64,000 bases of DNA from Cellvibrio zantedeschiae (GTDB lineage: Bacteria > Pseudomonadota > Gammaproteobacteria > Pseudomonadales > Cellvibrionaceae): the NCBI RefSeq assembly GCF_014652535.1, contig NZ_BMYZ01000001.1, forward strand, positions 434,001 to 498,000, read 5' to 3'. Under the pieces are notes generated by a model. It saw only the letters and a list, made by a program, of their open reading frames with translations, was not told the DNA's origin and did not search any database. Positions within the stretch are counted from its first letter, which is position 1. Each line of letters opens with the position of its first letter. A program made the translations under genes and the position numbers. Shown in pieces: positions 46,620 through 55,435 of this stretch.

Positions 46620-47123
46620 TTAATTCCAGTCTCTCGCCATATAACGCCCTTTTCCGCCGCCGAGCACATGTAAAGCTTGGCTCAGGTTGCGGTCTTTAGC
46701 TTCTTGTGATTTCAAACCAGCAAAATAACGAAGTATTTCTTTTTGCCTGCTGGGAGGCAGGGCATCCCAACCTTCTTGTGCACGAGGATTTTCTTTTAAC
46801 GCCTTATGCAAATAACTTGGCATAGGATGGGTAGGGCCACCCTTGTAATCCTTATCAAATTCTATTTCTACTCTGACACTATCGCCTACTTTTGTATCTG
46901 ATGCTTTGCGAACTTCGCCGTGTAAATAGAGATAAAAGCTTCCATCGCCGATTGGCATCATATTAATTCGCCAAGGCGTTTTAGGTTTTCCATTAATACG
47001 AACGCACACCGGCATGGGCTTGCGCCAGCTTTCTTTTAAAAAGCTGGCTTGTTCAGCGCTCACCAATATATAAGGATTGATCTTGTTTATTTCGATCACG
47101 GATGTGAAGCACAAAATACTCAT
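46620..47123 (-). CDS. DUF1905/YdeI-OmdA family protein
   Basis: A 167-residue soluble protein. The N-terminal DUF1905 barrel shows KPMPVCVRINGKPKTPWRIN, then MMPIGDGSFYLYLHGEVRK and KVGDSVRVEIEFDKDYKGGP. The C-terminal YdeI/OmdA part has LPPSRQKEILRYFAGLKSQE and ends RYMARDWN. YdeI relatives have been linked to bacteriocin or peptide tolerance, but the biochemistry is unclear. It lies 34 nt after the czcA stop on the same strand and could be read through from that operon, though its own start has a GGAGAG site. Confidence 0.85.
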   Translation of the reverse strand: MSILCFTSVIEINKINPYILVSAEQASFLKESWRKPMPVCVRINGKPKTPWRINMMPIGDGSFYLYLHGEVRKASDTKVGDSVRVEIEFDKDYKGGPTHPMPSYLHKALKENPRAQEGWDALPPSRQKEILRYFAGLKSQEAKDRNLSQALHVLGGGKGRYMARDWN

Positions 47124-47157
47124 TCTCTCTCCTATATCTTAATGCGCAACTTATTTA

Positions 47158-50100
47158 TCAGCGTTTGCCATGCACAATTCGATAAAGCGCAGGCAACATC
47201 ACCAGCGTTAACAAAGTGGAAGAAATAATTCCACCTATGACAACCGTTGCTAAAGGCCTTTGTACCTCAGCACCAATTCCCGTATTTAATGCCATGGGTA
47301 CAAATCCTAAACTTGCTACCAATGCCGTCATTAACACGGGGCGTAATCGAGTTACGGCGCCTTCAATAATCGCTGGAATTAACTGTCCATTTTCCAAATA
47401 CGAATTGCGGATAAATGAAAGCATGACTAATCCGTTTAGTACAGCGATACCTGAAAGTGCGATAAATCCGATGCCAGCGGAAATGGAGAGCGGCATATCG
47501 CGCAACCAGAGTGCCAAGACACCACCGGTGAGTGCAAGGGGGACGCCGGTGAAAATAATTAGTGCATCCTTCACTGAACCGAACGCCATGATTAATAATG
47601 CAATCACCATAATAAGTGTGATGGGCACAATCAAGCTTAAGCGTTTGCTGGCCGATTCAAGTTGCTGAAAAGTACCACCATAATTTAGCCAGTAGCCGGG
47701 GGGCAATTTGATTTCGCTAGCAATTTTATTTTGCACTTCTTTTACAAAACTTCCTAAATCACGGTCGCGTACGTTGGCAGTCACTATTACCAAACGTTTT
47801 CCATTCTCACGGCTGATTTGATTTGGCGCAGTGGTAAAAGTTAATTGCGCAACTTGCGACAAAGGTACAAAGCCGGGTGCTTTACTAATTGGAATTAAAA
47901 GACCTTCAAGAGTGCCTGGATTTACCCGTAAGTTTTCTGGTAAACGGACAACCAGTTCAAAACGTCGGTCACCTTCAAAAACTAAACCTGCAGATTCACC
48001 GGCTAGCGCAGTGGATATGACATCTTGCACCTCAGCAATCGTTAAGCCATAACTTGCCAATTCCGTGCGTTTGGGAATGACTGTCAACATGGGCAGGCCA
48101 GTAACTTGCTCCACGCGGACATCAGCAGCACCAGGAATAGTTTCTAAAAGTTCGCTAATTTCACTGGCGGATTTGAACATTTGGTCGAGATTGTCGCCTA
48201 CAACTTTAATCCCCAAGTCTGAACGCACGCCGGAAATAAGTTCGTTAAAACGCATTTCAATCGGTTGTGTAAACTCATAATTGTTGCCAGGAATTGTCTT
48301 TACGGCAGCTTCCAGGTCTTCAAGAAAATCGGCTTTGCTGCGGCTTGGGTCAGGCCATTGATCGCGCGGCTTCATGATAACAAAGTTGTCGGCCACGCTT
48401 GGCGGCATGGGGTCAGTAGCGACCTCCGCCGTGCCGAGCTTAGCAAATACTTTATCGACTTCTGGAAATTGTTTGATGCGTGCCTCCAGAATTTTTTGCA
48501 TACCCACAGCTTGTTCTAAACTGGTGCCAGGAATTCGCAAGGCGTGTAACGCAATATCGCCTTCATCTAATTTTGGAATAAATTCTGAACCTAATGTTGT
48601 TGCTAACCACGAGCTTGCAATAACCAAAAAAGCAGCACTAGACACCAACCACCAGCGAAGTTTGAGTGCACCCTCTAATAGTGGACGATAAGCATTTTTT
48701 GCGGCAAGCATAATTGCATTTTCATGCTCGGCAACTTTTCCATTCATAACCAATGCAATAGCTGCCGGGATAAAAGTAACAGATAAAATTAATGCGGCCA
48801 CTAACGCAACAACAACCGTAACTGCCATGGGGTGAAACATTTTTCCTTCTACACCCGTAAGCGTAAAAATGGGCAAGTAAACAAGTGTGATAATCCCAAC
48901 CCCAAATAAGCTGGGGCGAATTACTTCGTTGGTAGCACTGTACGCCAGTTCCAAACGTTCTTTTAGTGGCAACTGCCCACCGTGAAAACGCTGCGCTTCT
49001 GCTAAACGTCGAATAGTATTTTCTACAATAATCACCGCGCCATCGACAATTAAACCAAAATCCAGCGCGCCCAAACTCATTAAATTTGCCGACACTCCCA
49101 GTTGCAGCATGCCGCTCATTGTCATGAGCATGGTGATAGGAATTATTGCGGCAGTAATTAATGCCGCGCGCAAATTACCGAGTAGAGCGAATAGCACTAC
49201 TATGACTAGCAGTGCACCTTCCAGCAGATTTTTTTGAACGGTGGCGATAGTTTTGTCCACCAAGGTAGTACGGTTATACACCGCGGCAGCAACGACTCCT
49301 TCTGGCAGCGATTGGTTTACTTTTTCCAGCGCGATTGCCAGGTCGCGCGAAACAATGCGCGAATTTTGGCCCATCAACATCATAGCCGTACCGAGCACAG
49401 TTTCCTGTCCGTTTTGTGTGGCTGCGCCTGTACGAAGTTCTTTGCCAATCGCAACTTGCGCAACATCCTTTATGCGAATGAAAACGCCTTTGTAACTGCC
49501 AATAACAAGTTGTTCAATATCGCTAATGCTTTCGAGTTGCCCTGCAGTGCGAATAAGCCATTGTTGACCGCGAGATTCTATATAACCTGCGCCGCGATTT
49601 TGATTATTACCTTCAAGTGCGCTACGAATTTTCTCCATGCTCAATTCATAGGCTAAGAGTTTCGTTGGGTCGGGCGTAACATGGTACTGCTTGCTGTAAC
49701 CGCCAATGCTATTAATTTCGGTGACGCCTTTTACCAACACAAGTTGCGGCCGAATGATCCAATCCTGAATTTCGCGCAGCGCAGTTGCGTCATAGGCGCT
49801 ACCGTCCGCTTGTTTTGCATCTGGTTTGGCGGTGACCGTGTACATAAAAATCTCACCAAGCCCGGTTGCAATTGGCCCCATGGTGGGTTCAATCCCTGAA
49901 GGTAATTTGCTTTTAATGGTAGCTATACGTTCGTTAATTAAGTTGCGCGCAAAATAAATATCTGTGCCATCGTCAAATACTAAAGTTACTTGCGATAAGC
50001 CGTAGCGCGACAGAGAACGTGTGTAGGATAAATGCGGAAGGCCTGAGAGTGCAGTTTCCACTGGCCAGGTAATACGCTGTTCAATTTCCAGTGGCGAATA

Positions 50101-50265
50101 ACCCGGCGCTTCGGTGTTGATTTGCACCTGTACATTGGTGATGTCGGGCACTGCATCAATGGGTAATTGGCGGTAACTCCAGCAACCCAAAATTATAAAG
50201 CCGAAAACAATACCTAAAATTAATCGGCGCCGGGCGATGGAAAATCGCAATAAAAACTCAATCAT
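47158..50265 (-). CDS. czcA: Heavy-metal efflux RND pump CzcA-type
   Basis: The inner-membrane RND pump of a tripartite system exporting divalent metals. The 1035 residues have twelve membrane helices and two large periplasmic loops. The proton-relay motif DFGLIVDGAVIIVENTIRR in helix 4 matches the HME1 (Co/Zn/Cd) group; Cu/Ag pumps have a different helix-4 motif. The opening RFSIARRRLILGIVFGFIIL and APGYSPLEIEQRITWPVE are typical. It follows czcB after 52 nt that contain a duplicated 20-bp unit carrying ribosome-binding site and ATG. It forms the operon small His-rich protein-czcC-czcB-czcA. Confidence 0.95.
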   Translation of the reverse strand: MIEFLLRFSIARRRLILGIVFGFIILGCWSYRQLPIDAVPDITNVQVQINTEAPGYSPLEIEQRITWPVETALSGLPHLSYTRSLSRYGLSQVTLVFDDGTDIYFARNLINERIATIKSKLPSGIEPTMGPIATGLGEIFMYTVTAKPDAKQADGSAYDATALREIQDWIIRPQLVLVKGVTEINSIGGYSKQYHVTPDPTKLLAYELSMEKIRSALEGNNQNRGAGYIESRGQQWLIRTAGQLESISDIEQLVIGSYKGVFIRIKDVAQVAIGKELRTGAATQNGQETVLGTAMMLMGQNSRIVSRDLAIALEKVNQSLPEGVVAAAVYNRTTLVDKTIATVQKNLLEGALLVIVVLFALLGNLRAALITAAIIPITMLMTMSGMLQLGVSANLMSLGALDFGLIVDGAVIIVENTIRRLAEAQRFHGGQLPLKERLELAYSATNEVIRPSLFGVGIITLVYLPIFTLTGVEGKMFHPMAVTVVVALVAALILSVTFIPAAIALVMNGKVAEHENAIMLAAKNAYRPLLEGALKLRWWLVSSAAFLVIASSWLATTLGSEFIPKLDEGDIALHALRIPGTSLEQAVGMQKILEARIKQFPEVDKVFAKLGTAEVATDPMPPSVADNFVIMKPRDQWPDPSRSKADFLEDLEAAVKTIPGNNYEFTQPIEMRFNELISGVRSDLGIKVVGDNLDQMFKSASEISELLETIPGAADVRVEQVTGLPMLTVIPKRTELASYGLTIAEVQDVISTALAGESAGLVFEGDRRFELVVRLPENLRVNPGTLEGLLIPISKAPGFVPLSQVAQLTFTTAPNQISRENGKRLVIVTANVRDRDLGSFVKEVQNKIASEIKLPPGYWLNYGGTFQQLESASKRLSLIVPITLIMVIALLIMAFGSVKDALIIFTGVPLALTGGVLALWLRDMPLSISAGIGFIALSGIAVLNGLVMLSFIRNSYLENGQLIPAIIEGAVTRLRPVLMTALVASLGFVPMALNTGIGAEVQRPLATVVIGGIISSTLLTLVMLPALYRIVHGKR

Positions 50266-50300
50266 GATGCTCTCCGAAAAACCATGATGCTCTCCAAAAA
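50261..50300. repeat. Tandem 20-bp duplication at the czcA start
   Basis: 50261-50280 and 50281-50300 are direct repeats with two mismatches. On the minus strand each carries GGAGAGCATCATG, the czcA ribosome-binding site and start. The outer copy opens a seven-codon frame MVFRRAS whose stop TGA overlaps the czcA ATG. Confidence 0.85.
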
Positions 50301-50318
50301 ATCATAAAGGGCTCCTGA

Positions 50319-51626
50319 TTAATGATCATGCGAAGCGCCAGACTTTTCCAAGTCGGCCTTGAGCAAATAACTATTGTCAACCACGTAGTGATCGCCAGGA
50401 TTTAAACCGTTAATAACCTCGGTAAATTCTCCATCGGTTTGGCCCAATTCAAGCGGACGAATTTCGTAAGTGTCACCCACTTGAACAAACACAACTTGCC
50501 AGTCGCGAAAGTTTTGCAATGCACGATTATCTATTCTCAGTGCAACAGGAATTTCGGCGAGCGTGATGGTTCCCTCCAAACTTTGGTTAGGCACCCAATC
50601 GTTTTCATGATTAGGTAAAGGTATATGGGCGATAAGTGTGGAGGCGCCGTCTTCATGCGAAGTAAGCGATTCTATATTGCTAAGCGCGCTGCGACCTTCA
50701 CCTTCTAGTAAAACACTTTGACCGGCTTTAAGTTTATTGGTTTGCGCCGGAAACGCGTGTAGGTGCGCTTCCAATTGCGAATAGTCCACCAAGGTAAATA
50801 AAATTTTTTCACCGGTGAATTCATCGGGGTTAGCGTGGCGTTCAATAATGGTTCCGCTAATCGGCGCGGTAATGTTGTATTGGCGTAAGCTCTCGTTAGA
50901 CTCCACGCTGGCGAGCACATCGCCTACCTTTACCTTATCGCCAATCGTAGCTTTCACTGCGCGTATAACGCCGGGATAGCGCGCTTGTATGTGGCTCACC
51001 CGCACAGGATCGGGCAAGGCTTGTCCGTAAAGTTTAATAGTTTGTTTCAAATTTCCTGCTGTAGCAATTGCAGTGGTAACGCCAGATTCTTTTGCGAGTG
51101 CTGCGCTTAATTGAACGCGACCTTCGTAAGAAGAAAATTTCCATTGGTGCTTTTTGTTTTTGTAAGTTGCAGTAACTGAAACGTCAAACGAGTGAGGCTC
51201 TTGAACCTCGCCTTGTCCGCGTAAAAAATCATCTTGTGGTAAAAAAGTCAATTTGTTGGATTTGGCTGCTGTGGGTGTAGCACTCAGGCGACTTAGCTCC
51301 ACACTCAATTGCCAATCTTTAGGCGCTATAGCATCGCCATCATCAGTCGCCCACGCACGATATTCGGGTGGCACACCGCGTTCAAAAATAGCGAGCTCTA
51401 CCGAAAAATCACCATCGCTTAACAGACGACCCTTGTGCGGACCTTTTACAATGTCGGTCTGCCCGCCACTTTCATGCTCGGCACTTCCATGTCCTTCACT
51501 CCCATGCCCTGCATGATCATTGTGTTTTTCGGAGCAGGCGGAAATACTTGCGAAAATTATCAATGCGAAAATTTTGCTGCTAATGCGATATTTTGATGTG
51601 AATATTTTTTCAAATAATAATTTCAT
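50319..51626 (-). CDS. czcB: CzcB-type membrane fusion protein
   Basis: The periplasmic adaptor joining the RND pump to the outer-membrane channel. The 435 residues start with a lipoprotein-like signal (FASISACSEKH). A His/Glu-rich metal-binding head follows (HNDHAGHGSEGHGSAEHESG). The barrel-sandwich (lipoyl) part shows YPGVIRAVKATIGDKVKVGD, then ITAPISGTIIERHANPDEF, with short or no coiled coil, as in Czc/Cus adaptors. The His-rich stretch suggests metal capture before handover. It overlaps czcC by four nt (ATGA). Confidence 0.93.
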   Translation of the reverse strand: MKLLFEKIFTSKYRISSKIFALIIFASISACSEKHNDHAGHGSEGHGSAEHESGGQTDIVKGPHKGRLLSDGDFSVELAIFERGVPPEYRAWATDDGDAIAPKDWQLSVELSRLSATPTAAKSNKLTFLPQDDFLRGQGEVQEPHSFDVSVTATYKNKKHQWKFSSYEGRVQLSAALAKESGVTTAIATAGNLKQTIKLYGQALPDPVRVSHIQARYPGVIRAVKATIGDKVKVGDVLASVESNESLRQYNITAPISGTIIERHANPDEFTGEKILFTLVDYSQLEAHLHAFPAQTNKLKAGQSVLLEGEGRSALSNIESLTSHEDGASTLIAHIPLPNHENDWVPNQSLEGTITLAEIPVALRIDNRALQNFRDWQVVFVQVGDTYEIRPLELGQTDGEFTEVINGLNPGDHYVVDNSYLLKADLEKSGASHDH

Positions 51627-52921
51627 GGCTGCGTCCTCGCGTCCAAATTCGATGAAGGCGTAGCATTGAGTGCTGTGCCAGTAATGCGTTCTATTTCGCT
51701 TGCCAGTAAATGAGCACGAGCGGCGGCATTAATTAATTCCAATTGCATTTCCAGCAATTCGCGCTGGGCAAGATTGAGTTCTAAATAGCTATAACGGCCC
51801 TGGTTAAATCCATTTTGCGTTGTGCGCATGGCTTGCGATAGGAGAGGGATAGCATCCGCGCGCAGGCTATTCACTTCTGCCAATGCTTGCTCGTAAGCGC
51901 CGTGTAAATGAATTAAATGCGCTTGCAATTTCGTACGGGTTGCATCGTGCTCGAGTTCGGCACCGGCTTGATTTGCGCGCGCGGTTGTAAGCGCTCCTGT
52001 TGCCCGGCTTGCTGAGCCTAAGGGCATGCTCATGCCTACTACCAAGGCAGAATCATCACTTATTTGTAAACGGCGAACGCCCGCGTTCCAGGTTAGATTG
52101 GCTGAGCGTTCCGTTTGTGCTTGTCGCAGTTCTGCAGTGCGTAATTGGATTTGATCGCTTAATACTGCAAGGTCAGGATTGCTTTCTAATTTGGCAAGTA
52201 AGGTATCGAGGGGTGCTGATTGTGGCAGCAAAAATAAATTAGCTTCCACTTCTGTAAATTTAGGTTGAGCAAAAGTGATTTGCGGTTTCATCCAAAAAGC
52301 GCTGAGTTTTACGCGTTCACTATCCATTTGTTGACGCTTTTTTTCTAGCTCAATTGTGGCGCGTACCACGGAGGCTTTTGCGCGTAACACGTCTGCTTCA
52401 GGCGTGCGCCCAGCGTCCCATTGTTTGCTGAGTGATTTTGTATTTTCTTGTGCAGCGTTAAGTCTTTGCTGCAAAAGTTTTAGCTCTTCTTGTGTCGCGG
52501 CGAGTGTAATAAATTGTTGGGTGGCTTGCGTAAGCACATCCAACGTCAAAACCCGTTGGGTAGATGCAAGCTGCTGTTGCCTTGCAGTGACAACACCAAG
52601 GCGTGCGTCACTTTTTCCACCCAGTTCAATAATAGATGACAGTGACAAAGTGAGTTCGGCTGCATCTGCAGCTTTGAAACTGCCGCTGCCTGCGATATTT
52701 TCAAATTGAGCAGATAGATGCAGGCCAGGTTTTAAGGCTGCTGTTTGTTGTTCACCTCGTAAGGCTTTTAATTGAAACTCATACCCGGCAAGTTGCGGAT
52801 TGTTTTGTAAAGTCGATTGAATAACCTGCTGTAATCGCAAGGAGTTTTGCGCATAGACAGGTGTAGCTAAAATAAAAAACGTAATGGCGCCTAGCGCTAT
52901 TAGCGGAGGAAAAGTTCTCAT
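51623..52921 (-). CDS. czcC: CzcC-type outer-membrane channel (TolC family)
   Basis: An outer-membrane efflux protein with two OEP repeats. The start at 52919-52921 has GGAG seven nt upstream and gives a signal peptide MRTFPPLIALGAITFFILA ending near VYA; an in-frame ATG seven codons earlier is less likely. The 432 residues show LQQVIQSTLQNNPQLAGYEF and SSIIELGGKSDARL (a czcC-like phrase), then the second repeat LDTLLAKLESNPDLAVLSDQ and YSYLELNLAQRELLEMQLEL. The stop overlaps the czcB start by four nt. Confidence 0.92.
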   Translation of the reverse strand: MRTFPPLIALGAITFFILATPVYAQNSLRLQQVIQSTLQNNPQLAGYEFQLKALRGEQQTAALKPGLHLSAQFENIAGSGSFKAADAAELTLSLSSIIELGGKSDARLGVVTARQQQLASTQRVLTLDVLTQATQQFITLAATQEELKLLQQRLNAAQENTKSLSKQWDAGRTPEADVLRAKASVVRATIELEKKRQQMDSERVKLSAFWMKPQITFAQPKFTEVEANLFLLPQSAPLDTLLAKLESNPDLAVLSDQIQLRTAELRQAQTERSANLTWNAGVRRLQISDDSALVVGMSMPLGSASRATGALTTARANQAGAELEHDATRTKLQAHLIHLHGAYEQALAEVNSLRADAIPLLSQAMRTTQNGFNQGRYSYLELNLAQRELLEMQLELINAAARAHLLASEIERITGTALNATPSSNLDARTQP

Positions 52922-52994
52922 GAAATGCTCCAGCAAAATCACCCGTTGATACGGATAATTTCAGGTTCAAATTAAAATTCGAAAAATTTGAATA

Positions 52995-53372
52995 TCAGGC
53001 TGGCAGAACAGGTGGCGCGCGTAGCGGAGGACGCAAGCCATTCAAGCGGTGGGGAATTGTACGGAAGTAACTAACAACAAATTTTGCGGGTGCGGTAAAA
53101 AATGCAGCTAACAAAAATGCAGCCAGGAGCAGTATAGGTAAATCAATCTTGATGGGTTTAGCCGGTGCAAGTTGGCCTATGTCTACATCTGCATCCAAAT
53201 GATTTTGGCTGCTATCGTGATCAGCATGTTCACCTAGTGTATGAATATGAACAGTCATCGGTGGTTCTTGACCATCAAAGCACATGTGGCCGTGTGCGCC
53301 GCTCCAGCTGGCAAGAAGCCAGATGATCAGGGTCGCAAAGGCGAGGGCTTTATGGTTGAGAATGCTGCGCAC
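52995..53372 (-). CDS. Small His-rich secreted protein leading the czc operon
   Basis: A 125-residue protein with a signal peptide (LAFATLIIWLLASWSGAHG). The mature part has HMCFDGQEPPMTVHIHTLGE followed by many His and Asp residues (HADHDSSQNH). A second hydrophobic segment (LPILLLAAFLLAAFF) gives a C-terminal anchor, and the tail is Arg/Pro-rich. Small periplasmic metal-binding proteins (CzcI/CzcE-like) accompany czc operons; I infer a similar role. It is 73 nt upstream of czcC, same strand, so probably the first gene of the operon. Confidence 0.75.
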   Translation of the reverse strand: MRSILNHKALAFATLIIWLLASWSGAHGHMCFDGQEPPMTVHIHTLGEHADHDSSQNHLDADVDIGQLAPAKPIKIDLPILLLAAFLLAAFFTAPAKFVVSYFRTIPHRLNGLRPPLRAPPVLPA

Positions 53373-53392
53373 AAAAAAAGGCTCTACAAAAA

Positions 53393-53429
53393 AATAACCC
53401 GTGCAGAGTAAAACAATGCACGGGTTATT
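53393..53429 (-). terminator. Terminator before the czc operon
   Basis: AATAACCCGTGCA pairs perfectly with TGCACGGGTTATT around an 11-nt loop, and on the minus strand is followed by a run of T. It ends the gene stopping at 53451 and isolates the czc operon. Confidence 0.9.
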
Positions 53430-53450
53430 CTCAAGCTAAAACGCAGTAAA

Positions 53451-53984
53451 TTAATTTGTAGCGAGTAAGCGATCGTATTTGCGGCTCAACATATCGTAAA
53501 AAGCTTCACGCACCTGGTTCACGCCCATCTTCAAGGTAGTGATTTGCTCGTGGCTAATATCTTTACGGCATACATAAACTTGTTTGCGGAATACGGCAAT
53601 TTTGGCGCCATACAAGCGCAGGCTTCGCTCCAGATTTTTTTCGCCGAGCATCAAGAGTTTCGCTTCTGCATCGGCAAGCTTACGAAACTCATTGACCAGT
53701 TCGGTATTAACTATGTCTAACTCTTGACGGCGTGCTGTCGGCCAGCGGTCACCAAATTGAATTGACTCCACCACCAGTGACGAATATTTGGCGAAGATGT
53801 GGGTGACAGTGCCTACTTGCCCGGAGACTTCTTCCAGAATTTGCAAGCGGCGATTCTCTCGCGGCCCGCTGTTTTGATTGGCGCTGCGCCAGAGAATAAG
53901 CCAGGCAACAAGCGCTGCAATCAACGCGCCCAGCCCGATTTTGAGCGAAGTGTCTGTTAATTGAATAAAGGTTTGTGAATCCAT
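53451..53984 (-). CDS. Single-pass membrane protein of unknown function
   Basis: A 177-residue protein from the ATG at 53982-53984 (MDSQTFIQLTDTSLKIGLGA), preceded by AGAGG. One membrane segment (ALIAALVAWLILW) near the N-terminus is followed by a long, mostly helical, charged cytosolic domain (ENRRLQILEEVSGQVGTVTH, LADAEAKLLMLGEKNLERSL). I do not recognise a family. The layout suggests a coiled-coil membrane-anchored protein. It sits alone between a terminator and the MFS gene, without obvious link to the czc genes. Confidence 0.7.
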   Translation of the reverse strand: MDSQTFIQLTDTSLKIGLGALIAALVAWLILWRSANQNSGPRENRRLQILEEVSGQVGTVTHIFAKYSSLVVESIQFGDRWPTARRQELDIVNTELVNEFRKLADAEAKLLMLGEKNLERSLRLYGAKIAVFRKQVYVCRKDISHEQITTLKMGVNQVREAFYDMLSRKYDRLLATN

Positions 53985-54120
53985 GGTAGAAGGCCTCTCT
54001 GTCAGAAAAACGTCGGTCAAAACAATATGAGAGGAATTGAGCAAGAAGCAGGCCAGCCCCACCTCAATTTATTCCTGTTGTTAAGAGGATTAAATCGAGA
54101 TGGAAATGTATGAGTGAGAT

Positions 54121-55335
54121 TTAATGTTTTGCGTATTCAACCTTCGGCAAAAACACAGTGATTATTCCTATCAACGGCAGGAAGGAGCAGCATTTAAAGA
54201 CAAAAATAATATCCGTTGCATCCGCCAACGCACCCAGGGCGGCGGCGGAGATGCCACTTAAACCGAAGCTTAAACCAAAAAATAATCCGGAAATTAAACC
54301 TACTTTTCCCGGCACCAATTCCTGTGCAAACACCACTATCGCGGAGAAAGCTGAGGATAGGATTAAGCCAATGCACACGCTAACCACGCATGTCCAAAAT
54401 AAATTGCAGTAAGGCAATAGCAGGGTAAAAGGAGCTGCACCGAGGATGGAAACCCATATCACCAACTTACGACCAATCTTGTCGCCCAGAGGACCGCCAG
54501 CGAAAGTGCCCACAGCAACGGCGGCCAGGAATATAAACAAAAACAGTTGGGATCCGGCTACTGACTGGCCGAAATGTTCCATCAAATAAAATGTGTAGTA
54601 ATTGCTGAGGCAGGTCATATAAACGAATTTGGAAAAGATGAGTAACCCCAGGATCGCGATGGCGGTGGCTACTTTGTTACGCGATAACGAATGTGTAGCA
54701 ACAGCGCCTTTAGCTCTCAGGGCGGCGTGGCTGCGAACAACCCAGCGACTAACATTGAATAAGACAATAATTCCCAGTACAGCAAATAGGGTAAACCACC
54801 CGATACTGCTTTGACCGCGAGGAATAATGATCGCTGCCGCCAACAGCGGGCCTATAGCCGAACCGCTGTTGCCTCCTACTTGAAAAGAGGACTGAGCAAA
54901 TCCAAAACGCCCACCCGATGCCATGCGTGCTACGCGAGAGGCTTCGGGGTGGAAGGTCGATGAGCCCAAACCTACAAAGGCTGACGCAAGCAGTAATGCC
55001 GCATAAGAATCTGCAACGGCCAGCATGATCAAACCTATCAATGTAAACACCATGCCTATAGGCAAGAGATAAGGTTTAGGGTGTTTATCCGTATAAAAAC
55101 CAATAGCAGGCTGTAACACCGAGGCTGTGAGCTGGAACACCAAAGTAATCAAACCCACCTGTGTAAAGCTCAGGTTGTAGTCTGCTTTTAGCATGGGGTA
55201 AATGGACGGCAGTACCGCCTGGATCAGGTCGTTAAGCAAATGCACAAAACTCACCGCTCCAACTACGGGGAGAATTAGTTTGGTGCTATCGAACGCAGGT
55301 TGCTGGGTGTTAGGGAGGGGTTCCATCTTGGTCAT
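54121..55335 (-). CDS. fsr: Fosmidomycin-resistance-type MFS efflux pump
   Basis: A 404-residue transporter with twelve hydrophobic segments. SFVHLLNDLIQAVLPSIYPM, LGSSTFHPEASRVARMASGG and GFAQSSFQVGGNSGSAIGPL are characteristic of Fsr, the fosmidomycin pump of E. coli. The first few residues are polar with M1 and M4 as possible starts. An AraC-family gene is divergent across 100 nt and probably controls it. Its natural substrate is unknown. The fosmidomycin target Dxr is also in this window, but that is likely coincidental. Confidence 0.9.
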   Translation of the reverse strand: MTKMEPLPNTQQPAFDSTKLILPVVGAVSFVHLLNDLIQAVLPSIYPMLKADYNLSFTQVGLITLVFQLTASVLQPAIGFYTDKHPKPYLLPIGMVFTLIGLIMLAVADSYAALLLASAFVGLGSSTFHPEASRVARMASGGRFGFAQSSFQVGGNSGSAIGPLLAAAIIIPRGQSSIGWFTLFAVLGIIVLFNVSRWVVRSHAALRAKGAVATHSLSRNKVATAIAILGLLIFSKFVYMTCLSNYYTFYLMEHFGQSVAGSQLFLFIFLAAVAVGTFAGGPLGDKIGRKLVIWVSILGAAPFTLLLPYCNLFWTCVVSVCIGLILSSAFSAIVVFAQELVPGKVGLISGLFFGLSFGLSGISAAALGALADATDIIFVFKCCSFLPLIGIITVFLPKVEYAKH

Positions 55336-55435
55336 AGAGGCTGCGCCTTGCTGTAAATAAAGCGCTCAGTATAAAAGTGCCTGAAAAAGCAGAAATGACA
55401 TAAACTATCGAATAAGTGACAAGTAAAGAGGTCTT

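Noticed and set aside
54121-55335. Fsr pump read as self-protection paired with dxr
   Set aside because: The genes are 40 kb apart in unrelated contexts, and no fosmidomycin biosynthetic genes are present; the link is likely chance.
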